Below, piece after piece: positions 44,777 through 54,624 of a stretch of DNA of 64,000 bases. Both the position numbers and the translations under genes were made by a program. The first letter of the stretch is position 1; each line of letters begins with the position of its first letter. Origin of the DNA: Henriciella litoralis (lineage in GTDB: Bacteria > Pseudomonadota > Alphaproteobacteria > Caulobacterales > Hyphomonadaceae); the NCBI RefSeq assembly GCF_002088935.1, contig NZ_NCSS01000006.1:2450407-2514406 (forward strand), read 5' to 3'. A model generated the notes under the pieces. The model was given only the letters and a program-made list of their open reading frames with translations, was not told where the DNA came from and did not search any database.

Positions 44777-45246
44777 TAGCCTTCAACTTGGGACTGCACG
44801 AAGTATGGATCTGCGATGCCTAGCGAGGCAAGCGCCTGAATTTCCAAGGCTTCCATTTCGCGCGCTTCTTCATCTTCCATATGGTCATAGCCGATCAAAT
44901 GAAGATAGCCGTGAATGACGAGATGCGTGAGATGGTCAGCGAGTTTAATTCTGCGTGTGTCCGCATCAACACGGCAGATGCCGAGACCAACCGCAATGTC
45001 GCCAAGGAAAGGCGCGTCCATTTCGTCTGCGGGGAAGGACAGGACGTCGGTCGGCTTGTCCTTGCTGCGCCAGTCACGATTAAGCTGCTGCATCTCGGCA
45101 TTGTCGGTGAGAAGAACGGCGATTTCGCCCTCAACGCCGGTCAGCGCGATGGCGGCATTCAGCGCGCGAACACAAATCGCTTCGGCGTCAGCTATTTCCG
45201 TTGTCCAGGCATCGCATTCGACGCGAAGATCAAGAGCAAGCGTCAT
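44776..45246 (-). CDS. ybeY: Endoribonuclease YbeY (16S rRNA maturation)
   Basis: Metal-dependent single-strand endoribonuclease of 156 residues involved in 16S rRNA 3' end maturation and 70S quality control. The zinc site is [11 protein letters not shown], with three His in H-x3-H-x5-H. The N-terminal part with [10 protein letters not shown] is also typical. The ATG overlaps the phoH stop codon by four bases. Confidence 0.97.
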   Translation of the reverse strand: MTLALDLRVECDAWTTEIADAEAICVRALNAAIALTGVEGEIAVLLTDNAEMQQLNRDWRSKDKPTDVLSFPADEMDAPFLGDIAVGLGICRVDADTRRIKLADHLTHLVIHGYLHLIGYDHMEDEEAREMEALEIQALASLGIADPYFVQSQVEG

Positions 45247-46202
45247 TTGCTGGCCTCGGCGTCGCGGTCATAGGCGCGGATAATCCTCGACACCAGCGCA
45301 TGGCGGCGAACATCAGCGGCGGTGAAGTGGACCATGCCGGTGCCTTCAACGCCGTCGAGGATGCGCAGGGCATGAGCGAGGCCGGATGGCGTCTTTGGCG
45401 GAAGGTCCACCTGACCCGGGTCACCCGTGACGACCATACGGCTGTCGCGCCCAAGCCGGGTGAGTACCATTTTCGTCTGACCAACCGTCGCATTCTGGGC
45501 TTCGTCCATGATGACGAAGGCATTCTTCAGCGTACGGCCGCGCATGAAGGCGAGCGGGGCAACCTCGATGATCTTCTTTTCGCGCATCCGCTCGACATGA
45601 TCGGCGCCCAGAACTTCGTTGAGCGCATCCCAGATGGGGCGCAGGTATGGCTCGACCTTTTCTTCGAGGTCACCGGGAAGAAAGCCGAGATTTTCGCCAG
45701 CTTCCACGGCCGGCCGCGTAATGATGAGGCGTTCCTTGGTCTTCTTGCGAAGCTCTGCTGCGCCTGCTGCAACCGCCAGAAACGTCTTGCCGGTACCGGC
45801 CGGGCCAACGCCAAACACCAGATCTGTGGCGGGCTTGGTCAGCAGGTCCAGATAGCGGGCTTGCGTCTTGGTCTGCGGCATGACGGGCACGCGCAGACCT
45901 GTGAGCGAACCATAGCTTTCCGCTGGCGCCTGGGCCTGATCGATCGCGCCTTCAAAGGCTTCCTCGCCCGCCTGCGGGTCCGATCTCAGCATTCGCTCAA
46001 AGGCGGCGAGTGCGGCCTCGGCGTCGGCAACGGCAGCCGGCGTGCCGGTCAGCCGGATGCTGCCGCCCTGACTGTCGGCTTTCAGCTTGCCGTCAATCAG
46101 GGCCATTTCGAGCTTCATGAGATTGCGGTGCTGCGGCCCACAGATTGCGGGCAGCTGAGCAGGGTTTTCAGGCGTGTAGAGCCGGGTGATCGCGCCTTTC
46201 AA
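45243..46202 (-). CDS. PhoH-like ATPase (YbeZ)
   Basis: A 319-residue predicted RNA helicase-like ATPase partnering YbeY. The Walker A motif [12 protein letters not shown] lies near residue 130, VIMDEAQN is Walker B, and [12 protein letters not shown] follows. The N-terminal 100 residues hold a KH-like segment. The TTG at 46202 is chosen because GGAGG lies nine bases upstream, at the end of miaB; the TTG at 46211 would sit on that site. It is separated from the miaB stop by one base. Confidence 0.93.
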   Translation of the reverse strand: MKGAITRLYTPENPAQLPAICGPQHRNLMKLEMALIDGKLKADSQGGSIRLTGTPAAVADAEAALAAFERMLRSDPQAGEEAFEGAIDQAQAPAESYGSLTGLRVPVMPQTKTQARYLDLLTKPATDLVFGVGPAGTGKTFLAVAAGAAELRKKTKERLIITRPAVEAGENLGFLPGDLEEKVEPYLRPIWDALNEVLGADHVERMREKKIIEVAPLAFMRGRTLKNAFVIMDEAQNATVGQTKMVLTRLGRDSRMVVTGDPGQVDLPPKTPSGLAHALRILDGVEGTGMVHFTAADVRRHALVSRIIRAYDRDAEASK

Positions 46203-46203
46203 A

Positions 46204-47577
46204 TCAGGCAACCTCCGCCACAGCCGCAAATTCGCCCGCGAGCGCATTTTGCGTGGCGCCCACGACTTTGACGTCCACGATGTCGCCCATGACGTGTTCC
46301 GGCGCATCGAAATGCACGGCCTGTTGCCAGGGCGAGCGGCCATGCATTTGCCCGGCTTCGCGGCCTTTGCCGGTCACCAGAACTTTGATCGTCTGACCCA
46401 CTTTTGAGGCATTAAACGCGCGCTGCTGCTCCCAGAGTAGGGCTTGCAGACGGTGCAGGCGCTCTGTCGCAACTTCATCTGGGACATGGCCGAACATGTC
46501 GGCAGCAGGTGTGCCCGGACGCGGGGAATATTTGAATGAATAGGCGATGGCGTAGCCAACTTCACGAACCAGGTTCATCGTGTCCTCGAAATCCTGATCG
46601 CTCTCGCCGGGAAAGCCGACAATGAAGTCGCTCGCCAGCGCAATGTCAGGCTGGGCCTCTTTCAGCTGGCGCATTATGTCGAGATAATGCTCAGCCGTGT
46701 GGCCGCGGTTCATCGCTTTCAGGATGCGGTCTGATCCAGACTGCACCGGCAGATGCATGAAGGGCATCATTTCAGGCGTGTCGCCATGGGCGGCAATCAG
46801 ATCAGCATCCATGTCGCGCGGATGGCTGGTCGAATAGCGAATGCGGTCGATACCGCCGATTTTCGCGATGTGACGCGAAAGCTGGCTAAGGCCCCATTCG
46901 CTGCCACCTTCGAGCTTTGGCGCTGCGCCGTGCCAGGCATTGACGTTCTGGCCGAGTAGAGTGACTTCGCGCACGCCCTGAGCGGCGAGGTTTCGCGCTT
47001 CCATGACAATGTCATCGACTGGACGCGATAGCTCTGCCCCGCGTGTATAAGGCACGACGCAGAAGGTGCAGAACTTGTCACAGCCTTCCTGAACCGAAAG
47101 GAAGGCCGTTGGCCCATCGGCTTCGCGGGTCTTTGGCAGGGCGTCAAACTTCTCAAGCGTCTCGAATTCGGTCTCAAGCCGTTCACCGGCGGCGCGGCTG
47201 GCGCGCGCGACCATTTCAGGCAGCTTGTGATAGGCTTGCGGCCCAAGGACGAGATCCACCGCTGGCTGACGGCGCATGATTTCAGCGCCTTCGGCCTGCG
47301 CCACGCAGCCAGCGACAGCAATTGTCATCTTGCCGCCGGAAGCCTGTTTCATCTTCTTGATCTGGCCAAGCTCGGAATAGACTTTTTCGGTCGCCTTTTC
47401 ACGAATGTGGCAGGTGTTCAGCACAACGAGGTCGGCATTGTCCGCCGTATCCACCGGCTGATAGCCAAGCGGGCGCAACACGTCGCGCATACGCTCGCTG
47501 TCATACACATTCATCTGGCAGCCATAGGTCTTGATGAAAAGACGCTTCGGCTCGGGTTTCGAGGTCTCGGAAGTCAT
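46204..47577 (-). CDS. miaB: tRNA-2-methylthio-N6-dimethylallyladenosine synthase
   Basis: Radical-SAM enzyme that thiomethylates i6A37 in tRNAs. The 457-residue protein has the N-terminal UPF0004 domain with its three Cys ([32 protein letters not shown]), a radical SAM motif [15 protein letters not shown], and a C-terminal TRAM domain. It starts with an ATG at 47577. Downstream phoH begins one base after its stop. Confidence 0.97.
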   Translation of the reverse strand: MTSETSKPEPKRLFIKTYGCQMNVYDSERMRDVLRPLGYQPVDTADNADLVVLNTCHIREKATEKVYSELGQIKKMKQASGGKMTIAVAGCVAQAEGAEIMRRQPAVDLVLGPQAYHKLPEMVARASRAAGERLETEFETLEKFDALPKTREADGPTAFLSVQEGCDKFCTFCVVPYTRGAELSRPVDDIVMEARNLAAQGVREVTLLGQNVNAWHGAAPKLEGGSEWGLSQLSRHIAKIGGIDRIRYSTSHPRDMDADLIAAHGDTPEMMPFMHLPVQSGSDRILKAMNRGHTAEHYLDIMRQLKEAQPDIALASDFIVGFPGESDQDFEDTMNLVREVGYAIAYSFKYSPRPGTPAADMFGHVPDEVATERLHRLQALLWEQQRAFNASKVGQTIKVLVTGKGREAGQMHGRSPWQQAVHFDAPEHVMGDIVDVKVVGATQNALAGEFAAVAEVA

Positions 47578-47670
47578 GGGCGCGCTTATGCCTCAAAACA
47601 GCGTTTCAGGCCAGCGTGCGTGTAAGTATCCATCAGTGCGCCAGGCAAAGGACGGACCCCTGCAGACCGC

Positions 47671-48093
47671 CTAGTCTTTCTTGAGCGGCACGCCATAAAG
47701 CTCAAGCCGGTGATCGACGAGCTTGTACCCAAGCCGTTCAGCAATCTCGATCTGGAGACGCTCGATCTCTTCTGAGTGAAACTCCACAACGTCGCCCGAC
47801 TTTACGTCGATCAGGTGATCATGGTGTTCGTCAGGCACTTCCTCAAAGCGGGCGCGTCCATCACGGAATTCGTGGCGCTCGATGATGCCGCTTTCTTCAA
47901 ACAGCTTCACAGTCCGATAGACGGTGGCCAGCGAGATGGAGCTGTCGAGGGCGTTTGCGCGGCGATGGAGCTCTTCGGCATCGGGATGGTCCTCGGATGA
48001 GGAGAGGACACGGGCAATCACCCGGCGCTGCTCCGTCATTCGCAGGCCTTTTTCGGCGCAGAGTTTCTCAAGTCGATCCATAGGCCTGTTCAT
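47671..48093 (-). CDS. fur: Ferric uptake regulator Fur
   Basis: Metal-dependent repressor of iron uptake genes. The 140-residue protein shows MTEQRRVIARVL, ISLATVYRTVKLFEESGIIERHEF (the HTH; cited region about residues 50-75) and the metal-binding DEHHDHLIDVKSGDVVEF. The CxxC structural-zinc cysteines are absent, as in Caulobacter Fur. A second Met (MDRLEKL) four codons in is another possible start. The stop codon of rimI overlaps the fur ATG by four bases. Predicted targets include the receptor at 1-1395. Confidence 0.95.
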   Translation of the reverse strand: MNRPMDRLEKLCAEKGLRMTEQRRVIARVLSSSEDHPDAEELHRRANALDSSISLATVYRTVKLFEESGIIERHEFRDGRARFEEVPDEHHDHLIDVKSGDVVEFHSEEIERLQIEIAERLGYKLVDHRLELYGVPLKKD

Positions 48094-48578
48094 GCCTTCG
48101 ATTCCTCAATCTGTCCAGCAAGCTTGCGTGACATCAGGACAGCATCAACAGCTGCGCCGCCTTCGCGCGGATAATAGCTGCGGCGAAGGCCATCCTGCTC
48201 AAATCCATTGCGCGTGTAGAAGGCAATGGCAGGTTTGTTGTCGGCAGCGACGTCCAGCAGCAACCGGTCGATGCCGTGTCCGCCGAGGAGGTTTCGCGCA
48301 TGATCCAGCAAGGTCTGTGCATAGCCTTTGCGACGATGGGACGGGTCCACGGCAATCGTCAGGATCTCAGCGTCAGGCGGTGTTTTCTGCACCAGAAGCA
48401 GGCCAACAAGATGTCCGGCTTGCTCCAGCCCGACAGACAGCGTCGATGTGAGCTCGATCGCGCTTTGCATCGAATTGGCTGACCATACCTCCTCAGCCGG
48501 GAAAGAAGCCTGATGGAGTCTGGCGGCCCGCGCGCTGTCATCGGGGCGCAGCAGGATAATGCCGCTGGCTGCGTTCAT
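48090..48578 (-). CDS. rimI: GNAT N-acetyltransferase RimI-like
   Basis: A 162-residue acetyltransferase, probably acting on the N-terminus of ribosomal protein S18. The acetyl-CoA-binding segment VDPSHRRKGYAQTLLDHA lies near residue 77, and DVAADNKPAIAFYTRNGFE is the C-terminal GNAT motif. It is encoded between tsaB and fur, with four-base overlaps at both ends, the usual arrangement. Other protein substrates are possible. Confidence 0.87.
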   Translation of the reverse strand: MNAASGIILLRPDDSARAARLHQASFPAEEVWSANSMQSAIELTSTLSVGLEQAGHLVGLLLVQKTPPDAEILTIAVDPSHRRKGYAQTLLDHARNLLGGHGIDRLLLDVAADNKPAIAFYTRNGFEQDGLRRSYYPREGGAAVDAVLMSRKLAGQIEESKA

Positions 48579-49222
48579 GGTTTGCGGCCGCCGGGCAGGG
48601 CGGCATCAGGGGCGCGGACATAGACCGGGTTTGCTGACGCGGCATCGTTTGCTGCTGTGGCCGCAAGGTGGGCGACGCGTGCAGCCGATGGGGCGGCCTC
48701 GTGCGTTTTTAGTCCGGGAACGACAGCCGATAGCGCCTCCAGCCCAGTTCCAAATACGAAGTGCGGATGAGCGCTCAGCTCGGCTGCCAGATCGTCAAGG
48801 CCAAGCTCTTCCGGGGCGCCTGTCGCCTTGCCTGTCCGGAAGCGCTGTCCCCAATAGCTGATATCGGGTGGGCGGCGTTTGGCCGGCAATAGAACGATCG
48901 CGGAGCCTTGCTGGCCGTCTGGCAGGCTGGCTTCCAGAGATGTTACGCCGATGCACGGAATATCGAGCGCGAGCGCGAGTCCTTTTGCGAAGGCGACGCC
49001 AACGCGCACACCGGTAAAGCTTCCGGGGCCGGTGACGATACCAATTCGCTGAAGGTCGGCCAGGCTGTAGCCCGCCTCAGTGACGACCTCTTCAACAAGC
49101 GCGGCCAGCCGGGCATCCTGCCCGCGAACCATGCCTTCATTGCGTTCGGCCAGGACTTGCCCGGCCGCGCCAACTGCGACGTCACAAGCTGGGCCTGACG
49201 TATTGATACCGAGGGTCAGCAT
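48575..49222 (-). CDS. tsaB: tRNA threonylcarbamoyladenosine biosynthesis protein TsaB
   Basis: Partner of TsaD in making t6A37 of tRNAs. 215 residues of the ASKHA-like fold with LGINTSGPACDVAVG at the N-terminus and GPGSFTGVRVGVAFAKGLA near residue 67. The catalytic subunit TsaD is not in this window. First gene of the tsaB-rimI-fur overlapping set. Confidence 0.94.
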   Translation of the reverse strand: MLTLGINTSGPACDVAVGAAGQVLAERNEGMVRGQDARLAALVEEVVTEAGYSLADLQRIGIVTGPGSFTGVRVGVAFAKGLALALDIPCIGVTSLEASLPDGQQGSAIVLLPAKRRPPDISYWGQRFRTGKATGAPEELGLDDLAAELSAHPHFVFGTGLEALSAVVPGLKTHEAAPSAARVAHLAATAANDAASANPVYVRAPDAALPGGRKP

Positions 49223-49234
49223 CAGCTTACCCCA

Positions 49235-49837
49235 TCACAGAATCTGGCAGGCCTCGTTGAAGTCGAGACGTGGGCTGCGTTCGAACAGCGTGCTTTCATC
49301 GCCATGGCCGATCGCGACCAGGAAGTTTGAACGCCAATGCTTGGTCTCTTCCTTGCTGGAGAAGAACTCCATGTCGACGCCATCCTGGCTGAAGCCGGAC
49401 ATCGGGCCGCAATCAAGGCCGAGCGCGCGGGCTGCCATGATCAGGTAGGCGCCTTGCAGCGTGCCGTTGCGGTCTGCCGTGTCCTTGCGCGTGTCCTTGT
49501 CCTCGAACCACTCTTTCGCGCCCGGATTATGCGGGAAGAGTTGCGGGATCTTCTCATGGAACATCATATCGGTTGCCACGATGCACACCCATGGGGCGTT
49601 CATTGTCTTCTCGCGATTGCCTTCGGACAAATGCGGCGCAAGGCGCTTCTTTGCTTCGGGTGAATTGATAAACACGAACCGGGCTGGCGAGCAGTTGGCG
49701 CTCGTTGGGCCCATCTTCGTCAGGTCATAAACGGCGCGGACGAGTGTTTCCGGGACAGGTTTGTCCAGCCAGCCATTATAGGTGCGTGCGTTGCGCCAGA
49801 TTGTGTCCAGGGCATAATCATTGACCGGATCGGACAT
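49235..49837 (-). CDS. Malonic semialdehyde reductase-like nitroreductase (RutE/HadB type)
   Basis: FMN-dependent oxidoreductase of 200 residues. The segment LDTIWRNARTYNGWLDKPVP, MGPTSANCSPARFVF, and DCGPMSGFSQDGVDMEFF match the RutE-like subgroup, which reduces malonic semialdehyde in pyrimidine degradation. No other rut genes are nearby, so it may act on other substrates. It ends 13 bp before tsaB begins and follows nfuA by 23 bp. Confidence 0.85.
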   Translation of the reverse strand: MSDPVNDYALDTIWRNARTYNGWLDKPVPETLVRAVYDLTKMGPTSANCSPARFVFINSPEAKKRLAPHLSEGNREKTMNAPWVCIVATDMMFHEKIPQLFPHNPGAKEWFEDKDTRKDTADRNGTLQGAYLIMAARALGLDCGPMSGFSQDGVDMEFFSSKEETKHWRSNFLVAIGHGDESTLFERSPRLDFNEACQIL

Positions 49838-49860
49838 GGGTAAACTCCTTGCTGAGGCGC

Positions 49861-50448
49861 TTAAAGCGCCGCTTCGACTGCATTTACTTCAGGCACGTAC
49901 GCCTTCAGCATATTCTCGATACCCTGTTTGAGGGTCATCGTGGAGGACGGGCAACCGGCGCAGGCCCCGCGCATCGCGAGATGCACGACGCCGGAGTCCG
50001 GATCAAAGCGATGAAAAACGATGTCGCCGCCATCCTGCGCCACAGCTGGGCGAACCCGCGTTTCGATAAGTTCGAGAATTTCGCCGACGATCTCTTTGGT
50101 CTCGCCTTCATAATCATCAGCACTGGTCGCGCCGGTCTCGCGCTCAGGCTCGGTATGCCCGTCATGGATAATCGGCATGCCAGCCACATAGTGATCCATG
50201 ATCGCGGCCAGCACCATTGGGCGCACATGTTTCCAGTCAGCAGCTTCGTCTTTTGAGACGGACACAAAGTCTGCGCCGAGGAAGACGCGCGTCACACCCG
50301 AAACCTGAAATATCGTCTGTGCCAGAGGGGCTGAGCCAGCCTCCTCTTCGCGTGCGAAGTCGAACGGGCCGGCGGCTCCGGCGACGGTTTCGCCAGGAAT
50401 GAATTTGATCGTGTCGGGGTTCGGTGTCGGTTCGGTCTGAATGAACAT
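49861..50448 (-). CDS. Fe-S cluster scaffold/carrier NfuA-like (NifU family)
   Basis: A 195-residue iron-sulfur carrier of the mitochondrial NFU1 type. The N-terminal Nfu_N domain begins MFIQTEPTPNPDTIKFIPG, and the C-terminal NifU domain contains the cluster-binding CAGCPSS with DGGDIVFHRF before it. It delivers 4Fe-4S clusters to targets such as MiaB, whose gene is 2.3 kb away. First gene of the leftward cluster. Confidence 0.93.
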   Translation of the reverse strand: MFIQTEPTPNPDTIKFIPGETVAGAAGPFDFAREEEAGSAPLAQTIFQVSGVTRVFLGADFVSVSKDEAADWKHVRPMVLAAIMDHYVAGMPIIHDGHTEPERETGATSADDYEGETKEIVGEILELIETRVRPAVAQDGGDIVFHRFDPDSGVVHLAMRGACAGCPSSTMTLKQGIENMLKAYVPEVNAVEAAL

Positions 50449-50524
50449 TGGGTCCGCCGCGCGTTTGGAGTTTAAGTGCAGCAGCTCAAATGGACGGTCG
50501 CAGGCGCCGTTTCAAGCAGAAGCC

Positions 50525-51598
50525 TTAGTCGGCCTCAGCCGTTGAAACCCGGGGACGCATTCCGGCTGCAGCGTTTGCCGCCGAAGTCCTTGCGTCTTCA
50601 GCGCTGATTAGAGCAGCGCCAAGCTCGCGTGTTGCATCGCCCGCTTCGGCCATATGATAGGCCATCATGGCAAGGTGGTCTGCCATCAGCCGGGCATCAC
50701 CGGACTGGCTGGACACGAACATCGGGTTGAGCTGCGCGGCCCTGCGCCATTTGCCTTCAAGCCTGTCGATGTTGCGCTGAATGTCCTCGCTCACGGCAAT
50801 ATCAGGGCGCGACATCGCCGAATGCCGGAAAAGCTCTCCGGCCAGCTGTGCGCGGGCGCGGGCGGTATAAAAGGCGCGGATATCATCTTTTGAGGCAGGC
50901 CATCCGTCCCGGAGGCCGATCCGTTCCGTCAGGTCTTCGTGCGAGCGATCCGCCCAGTTGGCGAGCAAAGCGAGCTCATCCAGCGTGTCTTCAAGACCTG
51001 TGGGCGAAGATGCCAGACCGCGTTCCAGCCGCCCCTCATAGCGGGCAAGGGCTTCAGCGGCGGCTGCGAGGCGCGGCGTCTGCTCGAGTGTGGGGTCGAT
51101 GCTCATGAGTCTGGCGGCCGCGGCAAGATCCGGGTCTGCCTGTCCGGCTGAGCTGGGCGACTTCAGCGACATCATGCGCGCATATTCGCTCATCGATGTG
51201 GAGAGGCCTTCCTGCCAGGCCGGGAGCGCTGTCAGCCGGGCCTGTGGGTGCCAGCCAGCGCGGTCGCCTGCCCAGCCCGGGCCTTCAAGCTCGCGGCCGA
51301 TAAGGGTGACCATGACACCTGTCTCTGGTGACGCCCATGGCCTGTCCGTGGCAAGTGTTACGGGGTCATCTTTGACAACATGTGAACCAATAACGAGCAA
51401 TGGATAGAAGGCGATAATGGCCAGAATGCCGACGACTTTGATGGCCAGAACACCGCGTTTCCACCATTCGGCGGCCGAATGCATGAGCGGAGACGGTTCG
51501 GCTTCCTCGAGATAGGAGGCAGGAAGGCTGGTTCCAATCAGCGTGACAGCTGGCCCGGTCTCACGACGTTTGACCGGAAGCTTCTCGACATTGCTCAT
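50525..51598 (-). CDS. DUF2333 family membrane-anchored protein
   Basis: A 357-residue protein with one membrane helix near residues 52-75 (VLAIKVVGILAIIAFYPLLV) and a large periplasmic part. The segments GSHVVKDDPVTLAT, LIGRELEGPGWAGDR and the sequence around TALPAWQEGLSTSMSEYARM match DUF2333. The C-terminal DHLAMMAYHMAEA is also typical. Function is unknown. The first of four leftward genes of membrane or lipoprotein type, 51778-54561. Confidence 0.8.
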   Translation of the reverse strand: MSNVEKLPVKRRETGPAVTLIGTSLPASYLEEAEPSPLMHSAAEWWKRGVLAIKVVGILAIIAFYPLLVIGSHVVKDDPVTLATDRPWASPETGVMVTLIGRELEGPGWAGDRAGWHPQARLTALPAWQEGLSTSMSEYARMMSLKSPSSAGQADPDLAAAARLMSIDPTLEQTPRLAAAAEALARYEGRLERGLASSPTGLEDTLDELALLANWADRSHEDLTERIGLRDGWPASKDDIRAFYTARARAQLAGELFRHSAMSRPDIAVSEDIQRNIDRLEGKWRRAAQLNPMFVSSQSGDARLMADHLAMMAYHMAEAGDATRELGAALISAEDARTSAANAAAGMRPRVSTAEAD

Positions 51599-51710
51599 CG
51601 ACGCCCGCTTTCTACCACACTCAACCCATCGGCCTTCATTTCAGTGCAGAAATGAAAACATTAGCATTCTATTAACACATGAGCCTGTGGAAAGGTAAGG
51701 GTTCGCGATG

Positions 51711-51734
51711 AAAATGCCGCGTCAGGCACGCGGC
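51711..51734 (-). terminator. Intrinsic terminator of the 51778-52281 gene
   Basis: Minus strand: GCCGCGT pairs with ACGCGGC around a five-base loop (51716-51734), followed by ATTTTC. It separates the DUF2333 gene from the upstream lipoprotein unit. Confidence 0.75.
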
Positions 51735-51777
51735 CTGCTTGATTTTCAGTCATTGGAGGAGGGCGCGACGCCGCCTG

Positions 51778-52281
51778 CTACTCCTGCTGCTCGACATAGC
51801 TGAGACCCTTCATTTCGCCGATTGCAGCGATCGTTTCTCCGAGGGTGCGCTCGCCATTGCTCACCAGAACGAGTTCGCCGGTGAGATCGGCGCGTTCCAG
51901 GCGCAGGCCTTTGAGGGCGGGCTTGTCGGCGGCCCATTCGGAATAGGTCTCCCGCGCGCCAACCGGATCGACCCGAAACCGGCTTGTGACCGCGTCTGGA
52001 ACGACCCCTTCTTCAAAGCGCACGATGAGGCTGAAGTCCCGCACATTGGCGTCTGTGCCTTCTGTGCCGCCCGCGTCGTTTTCGTCATCTGACGTGTCGA
52101 CAATTGTTTCGGTGCTTTGTGAGGAGGACGGCGCTGCAGACAAGGACAGCGCTGCGGCTGGATTTGGTCCGAAGCGGATGACGGCAAGCGCAACAACGCC
52201 TGCAAGCATGATGACCAGCAGAAAGATACTGATCTGTCCGCCATAATGGCGCCGGATCCGCGGAGTGTCAGATACGCTCAT
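51778..52281 (-). CDS. Hypothetical protein with one membrane helix
   Basis: A 167-residue protein with a single predicted helix at residues 17-36 (ISIFLLVIMLAGVVALAVI). A linker rich in Ser, Thr, Asp and Glu follows, then a C-terminal 90-residue part (FSLIVRFEEGVVPDAVTSRF, GELVLVSNGERTLGETI). No family was recognised. It is probably anchored in the inner membrane with the C-terminal part in the periplasm. It follows the lipoprotein gene by 18 bp and is probably co-transcribed with it. Confidence 0.7.
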   Translation of the reverse strand: MSVSDTPRIRRHYGGQISIFLLVIMLAGVVALAVIRFGPNPAAALSLSAAPSSSQSTETIVDTSDDENDAGGTEGTDANVRDFSLIVRFEEGVVPDAVTSRFRVDPVGARETYSEWAADKPALKGLRLERADLTGELVLVSNGERTLGETIAAIGEMKGLSYVEQQE

Positions 52282-52299
52282 TCTCTAATCCTCAAAGCC

Positions 52300-52503
52300 T
52301 CAGGGCTGAGCGTGGGAAGCGTCTGAAGGATCATCCTGTTCCCGCTTGTCCGTTTTCTTGCGGGCGCCGCTTATTTGATCGCCGACCGCATCGGCCAGTT
52401 CGCCTGCGCGTTCGATGCGCTCATTGTGGCGGTCGCAACCGGACAAGGACAAAACGCTCAACAGAAGGAGCGAACCCACGAGCAGTTGAAGACGTCCAGA
52501 CAT
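52300..52503 (-). CDS. Small lipoprotein, hypothetical
   Basis: A 67-residue predicted lipoprotein. The ATG at 52503 follows GAGGAATATCG; the longer frame upstream lacks a signal. The signal MSGRLQLLVGSLLLLSVLSLSGC ends in LSGC, a lipobox, quoted as the region 52435-52503. The mature part is short and charged (ERIERAGELADAVGDQISG). No family was recognised. It lies upstream of the membrane protein 51778-52281. Confidence 0.75.
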   Translation of the reverse strand: MSGRLQLLVGSLLLLSVLSLSGCDRHNERIERAGELADAVGDQISGARKKTDKREQDDPSDASHAQP

Positions 52504-52580
52504 CGATATTCCTCGCAGCCTTGCAGTTCGTTTCATTGGAGGTTGTAGAGCGGTTCGCCCGGCGGACAAAGCTCAGCGAC

Positions 52581-53534
52581 CTATAAAGCGCCGAGGGCAT
52601 TGCCGACGACTTCACCGGCTTCCTGAATGGCGTCGCGCGCGGGCACGGAGACGGCCGTCAGATTCATGAACCCATGCACCATGCCCGAATGTTCTCGAAT
52701 GGTCACTGGAACACCATGCGCAGACAGCTTTGCGGCATAGGCGTGGCCTTCATCCTTCAGCGGGTCCCAGCCACACAGTACCATATGCGCCGGCGGTAGG
52801 CCGCGGAAATCACCGTCTGGCGCAAATAGTGGCGAGACCCTCGGGTCCATCCGGTCGGTCTCTGAGTGGATGTAGGCGTCGCGGAAATAATCAAACAGCT
52901 TCTCCGACAGGAAGAAGCCTTCCTGGAAGGTGAGTTTCTTGGTGCGGATGTCGACAAACTGAACCAGCGGATAGAGCAATAGCTGGAAGGCGGGGGCAGG
53001 CTCACCCGCGCGGTTGAGGTGCTGGCAGAGGTAAGCAGCAAGATTTCCGCCCGCACTGTCGCCAGCCACGCATAGGCGGTCCGGATCCATGTTCAGAAGT
53101 TCTGCCCGCCGGTTTGCCCATTGCCAGATCGCGATGGCATCATCATGCGCAGCCGGAAACGGATGCTCCGGTGCAAGTCGGTAATGAACGGAAAGAACCC
53201 TGCAGCGCGCCCCGGTCGCAAGCCGCCGACAGATCATATCGTGGCTGTCGAGATCGCCGAGCACAAAGCCGCCGCCATGAAAGAAGATAATGCCAGGCCC
53301 TGGCCCAATGCCTGCGCCGAGCGGCGTGTAGAGGCGGCCTTTCAAAGGTCCATCGGCGCCATCGACGGCCATGGTCGAGATATCCGCCAGCTCTGGCGCG
53401 TCCCGTTCGACGGACTGGCTCGCGCGATAAAAGCTCTGGCGAAGCCGATCCGTCGACTGTTTCCAGTCGAGTCCAGAGAAGTCCGGCAATTTGAACCGGT
53501 CCATGAATGTCTTGATCGTCTCGTCTAGCGCCAT
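52581..53534 (-). CDS. Alpha/beta hydrolase of the hormone-sensitive lipase group
   Basis: Esterase of 317 residues. The oxyanion motif FFHGGGFVLGD lies near residue 95, the nucleophile in GDSAGGNLAAY near 170, the acid in GWDPLKDEG and the His in EHSGMVHGFMNL. The class is HSL/family IV. Small acyl esters are likely substrates. It has no signal peptide. Its ATG is at 53534. Confidence 0.9.
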   Translation of the reverse strand: MALDETIKTFMDRFKLPDFSGLDWKQSTDRLRQSFYRASQSVERDAPELADISTMAVDGADGPLKGRLYTPLGAGIGPGPGIIFFHGGGFVLGDLDSHDMICRRLATGARCRVLSVHYRLAPEHPFPAAHDDAIAIWQWANRRAELLNMDPDRLCVAGDSAGGNLAAYLCQHLNRAGEPAPAFQLLLYPLVQFVDIRTKKLTFQEGFFLSEKLFDYFRDAYIHSETDRMDPRVSPLFAPDGDFRGLPPAHMVLCGWDPLKDEGHAYAAKLSAHGVPVTIREHSGMVHGFMNLTAVSVPARDAIQEAGEVVGNALGAL

Positions 53535-53658
53535 GGTTACTAGATGCCTCTTCAGAACGGTATTTTGAAGGCGGATTTTTGCGGCAAATACAATTTATCC
53601 GTTAGCGGTGTTGATGCGCAACACATGGGGCATCGGGCTGTTGTCTGCGGGGCTGCGA

Positions 53659-54561
53659 TCAATACCCCTGCAAACGCCAGATCATACGCTGCAGGCCCTG
53701 TATGCGCAGCTGCGTCAGCGCTTCGTTCCAGACCCGGCCTTTGGTTGTCTCGGGCAGGCCATCAATCCGGTTCACCATCCGAAGGCCCAGCTCACAGAAA
53801 TCAACCGCTTCAAGCGCGGCATCCATTTCGGTGCGGCTTTTGCCCTCTGTCGTCAGCAGGCGAACCATATCGGGGTCTGTCAGCATCGCGAGCCCAAGCG
53901 TTTGCAAGGCGCCCATGTCCGAATTGCTGAGACGGTCATAATAGTGAGGGTTGGAGCGGGCATCGCGTATGGCATCGAGGAAGAGGCCGTTCAGCTCCAA
54001 CCCCGCTTCATAAAGCGGCGTGCCGTGACGCGCTCTTTTCAGAACGGTGCGATAAAGGTCCTGCTCGGCGAGGCCGGCATATTCGACAAGATCAGCGCCA
54101 TTGCAGTAAGGCTCGCCGGACGCCGACAGCGCGTTCAGCTTGTCTGAGGCAAAGCCCAGCAGGCGATCGAAAAAGCGGACATCCGCCTTCGAAAGCCGGT
54201 CGAGGCTTCCATAGATGTCGCCCGCGCTCGATTGCAGAACGAGGACGCCAAGCTCTTCATCGTCGGCGCCGCGGGACCTGGCTTCATTGAGACGGGTACG
54301 AAGGTCGCTCGCCGATGAAGGAAACGTCGCAGCGAGCTTGTCGAGATAGATTTGTGTCGGCCGATCGGAAAACATGGTTTCCAGAGTCGTGTTCTGAGCA
54401 GCAGCCTCGGTCTCGGATGGCCGCTCCTGCACGCCATCGCCGCCCGTCAGACCCGGAAAGACAACCAGAGCGCCGATAACAAGACCAGCAAGCACAAAAG
54501 TGCCGACGCCCAGAAGGACGCCGCCACCCGACTTTGCCTTGTCGCTCTCATGCTTGCTCAT
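53659..54561 (-). CDS. Hypothetical membrane-anchored protein
   Basis: A 300-residue protein with one helix at residues 15-37 (VLLGVGTFVLAGLVIGALVVF) and a large, mainly helical part after it. FDRLLGFASDKLNAL, CNGADLVEYAGLA and NSDMGALQTLGLAML are visible, with no domain recognised. Five Cys are rare in the rest. Probably anchored in the inner membrane with the main part in the periplasm. It lies 63 bp downstream of the feruloyl-CoA synthase gene and may share its transcript. Confidence 0.65.
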   Translation of the reverse strand: MSKHESDKAKSGGGVLLGVGTFVLAGLVIGALVVFPGLTGGDGVQERPSETEAAAQNTTLETMFSDRPTQIYLDKLAATFPSSASDLRTRLNEARSRGADDEELGVLVLQSSAGDIYGSLDRLSKADVRFFDRLLGFASDKLNALSASGEPYCNGADLVEYAGLAEQDLYRTVLKRARHGTPLYEAGLELNGLFLDAIRDARSNPHYYDRLSNSDMGALQTLGLAMLTDPDMVRLLTTEGKSRTEMDAALEAVDFCELGLRMVNRIDGLPETTKGRVWNEALTQLRIQGLQRMIWRLQGY

Positions 54562-54624
54562 CTACCGTCTCCGCTTGCGCTCTATATCTAGGGCGAGGCG
54601 GGCCGGTTTCACAGTTTGCGGGTC

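Noticed and set aside
47671..48093. Fur lacking the CxxC zinc cysteines as an anomaly
   Set aside because: The same HHDHLIDVK form is normal for Caulobacter-like Fur.
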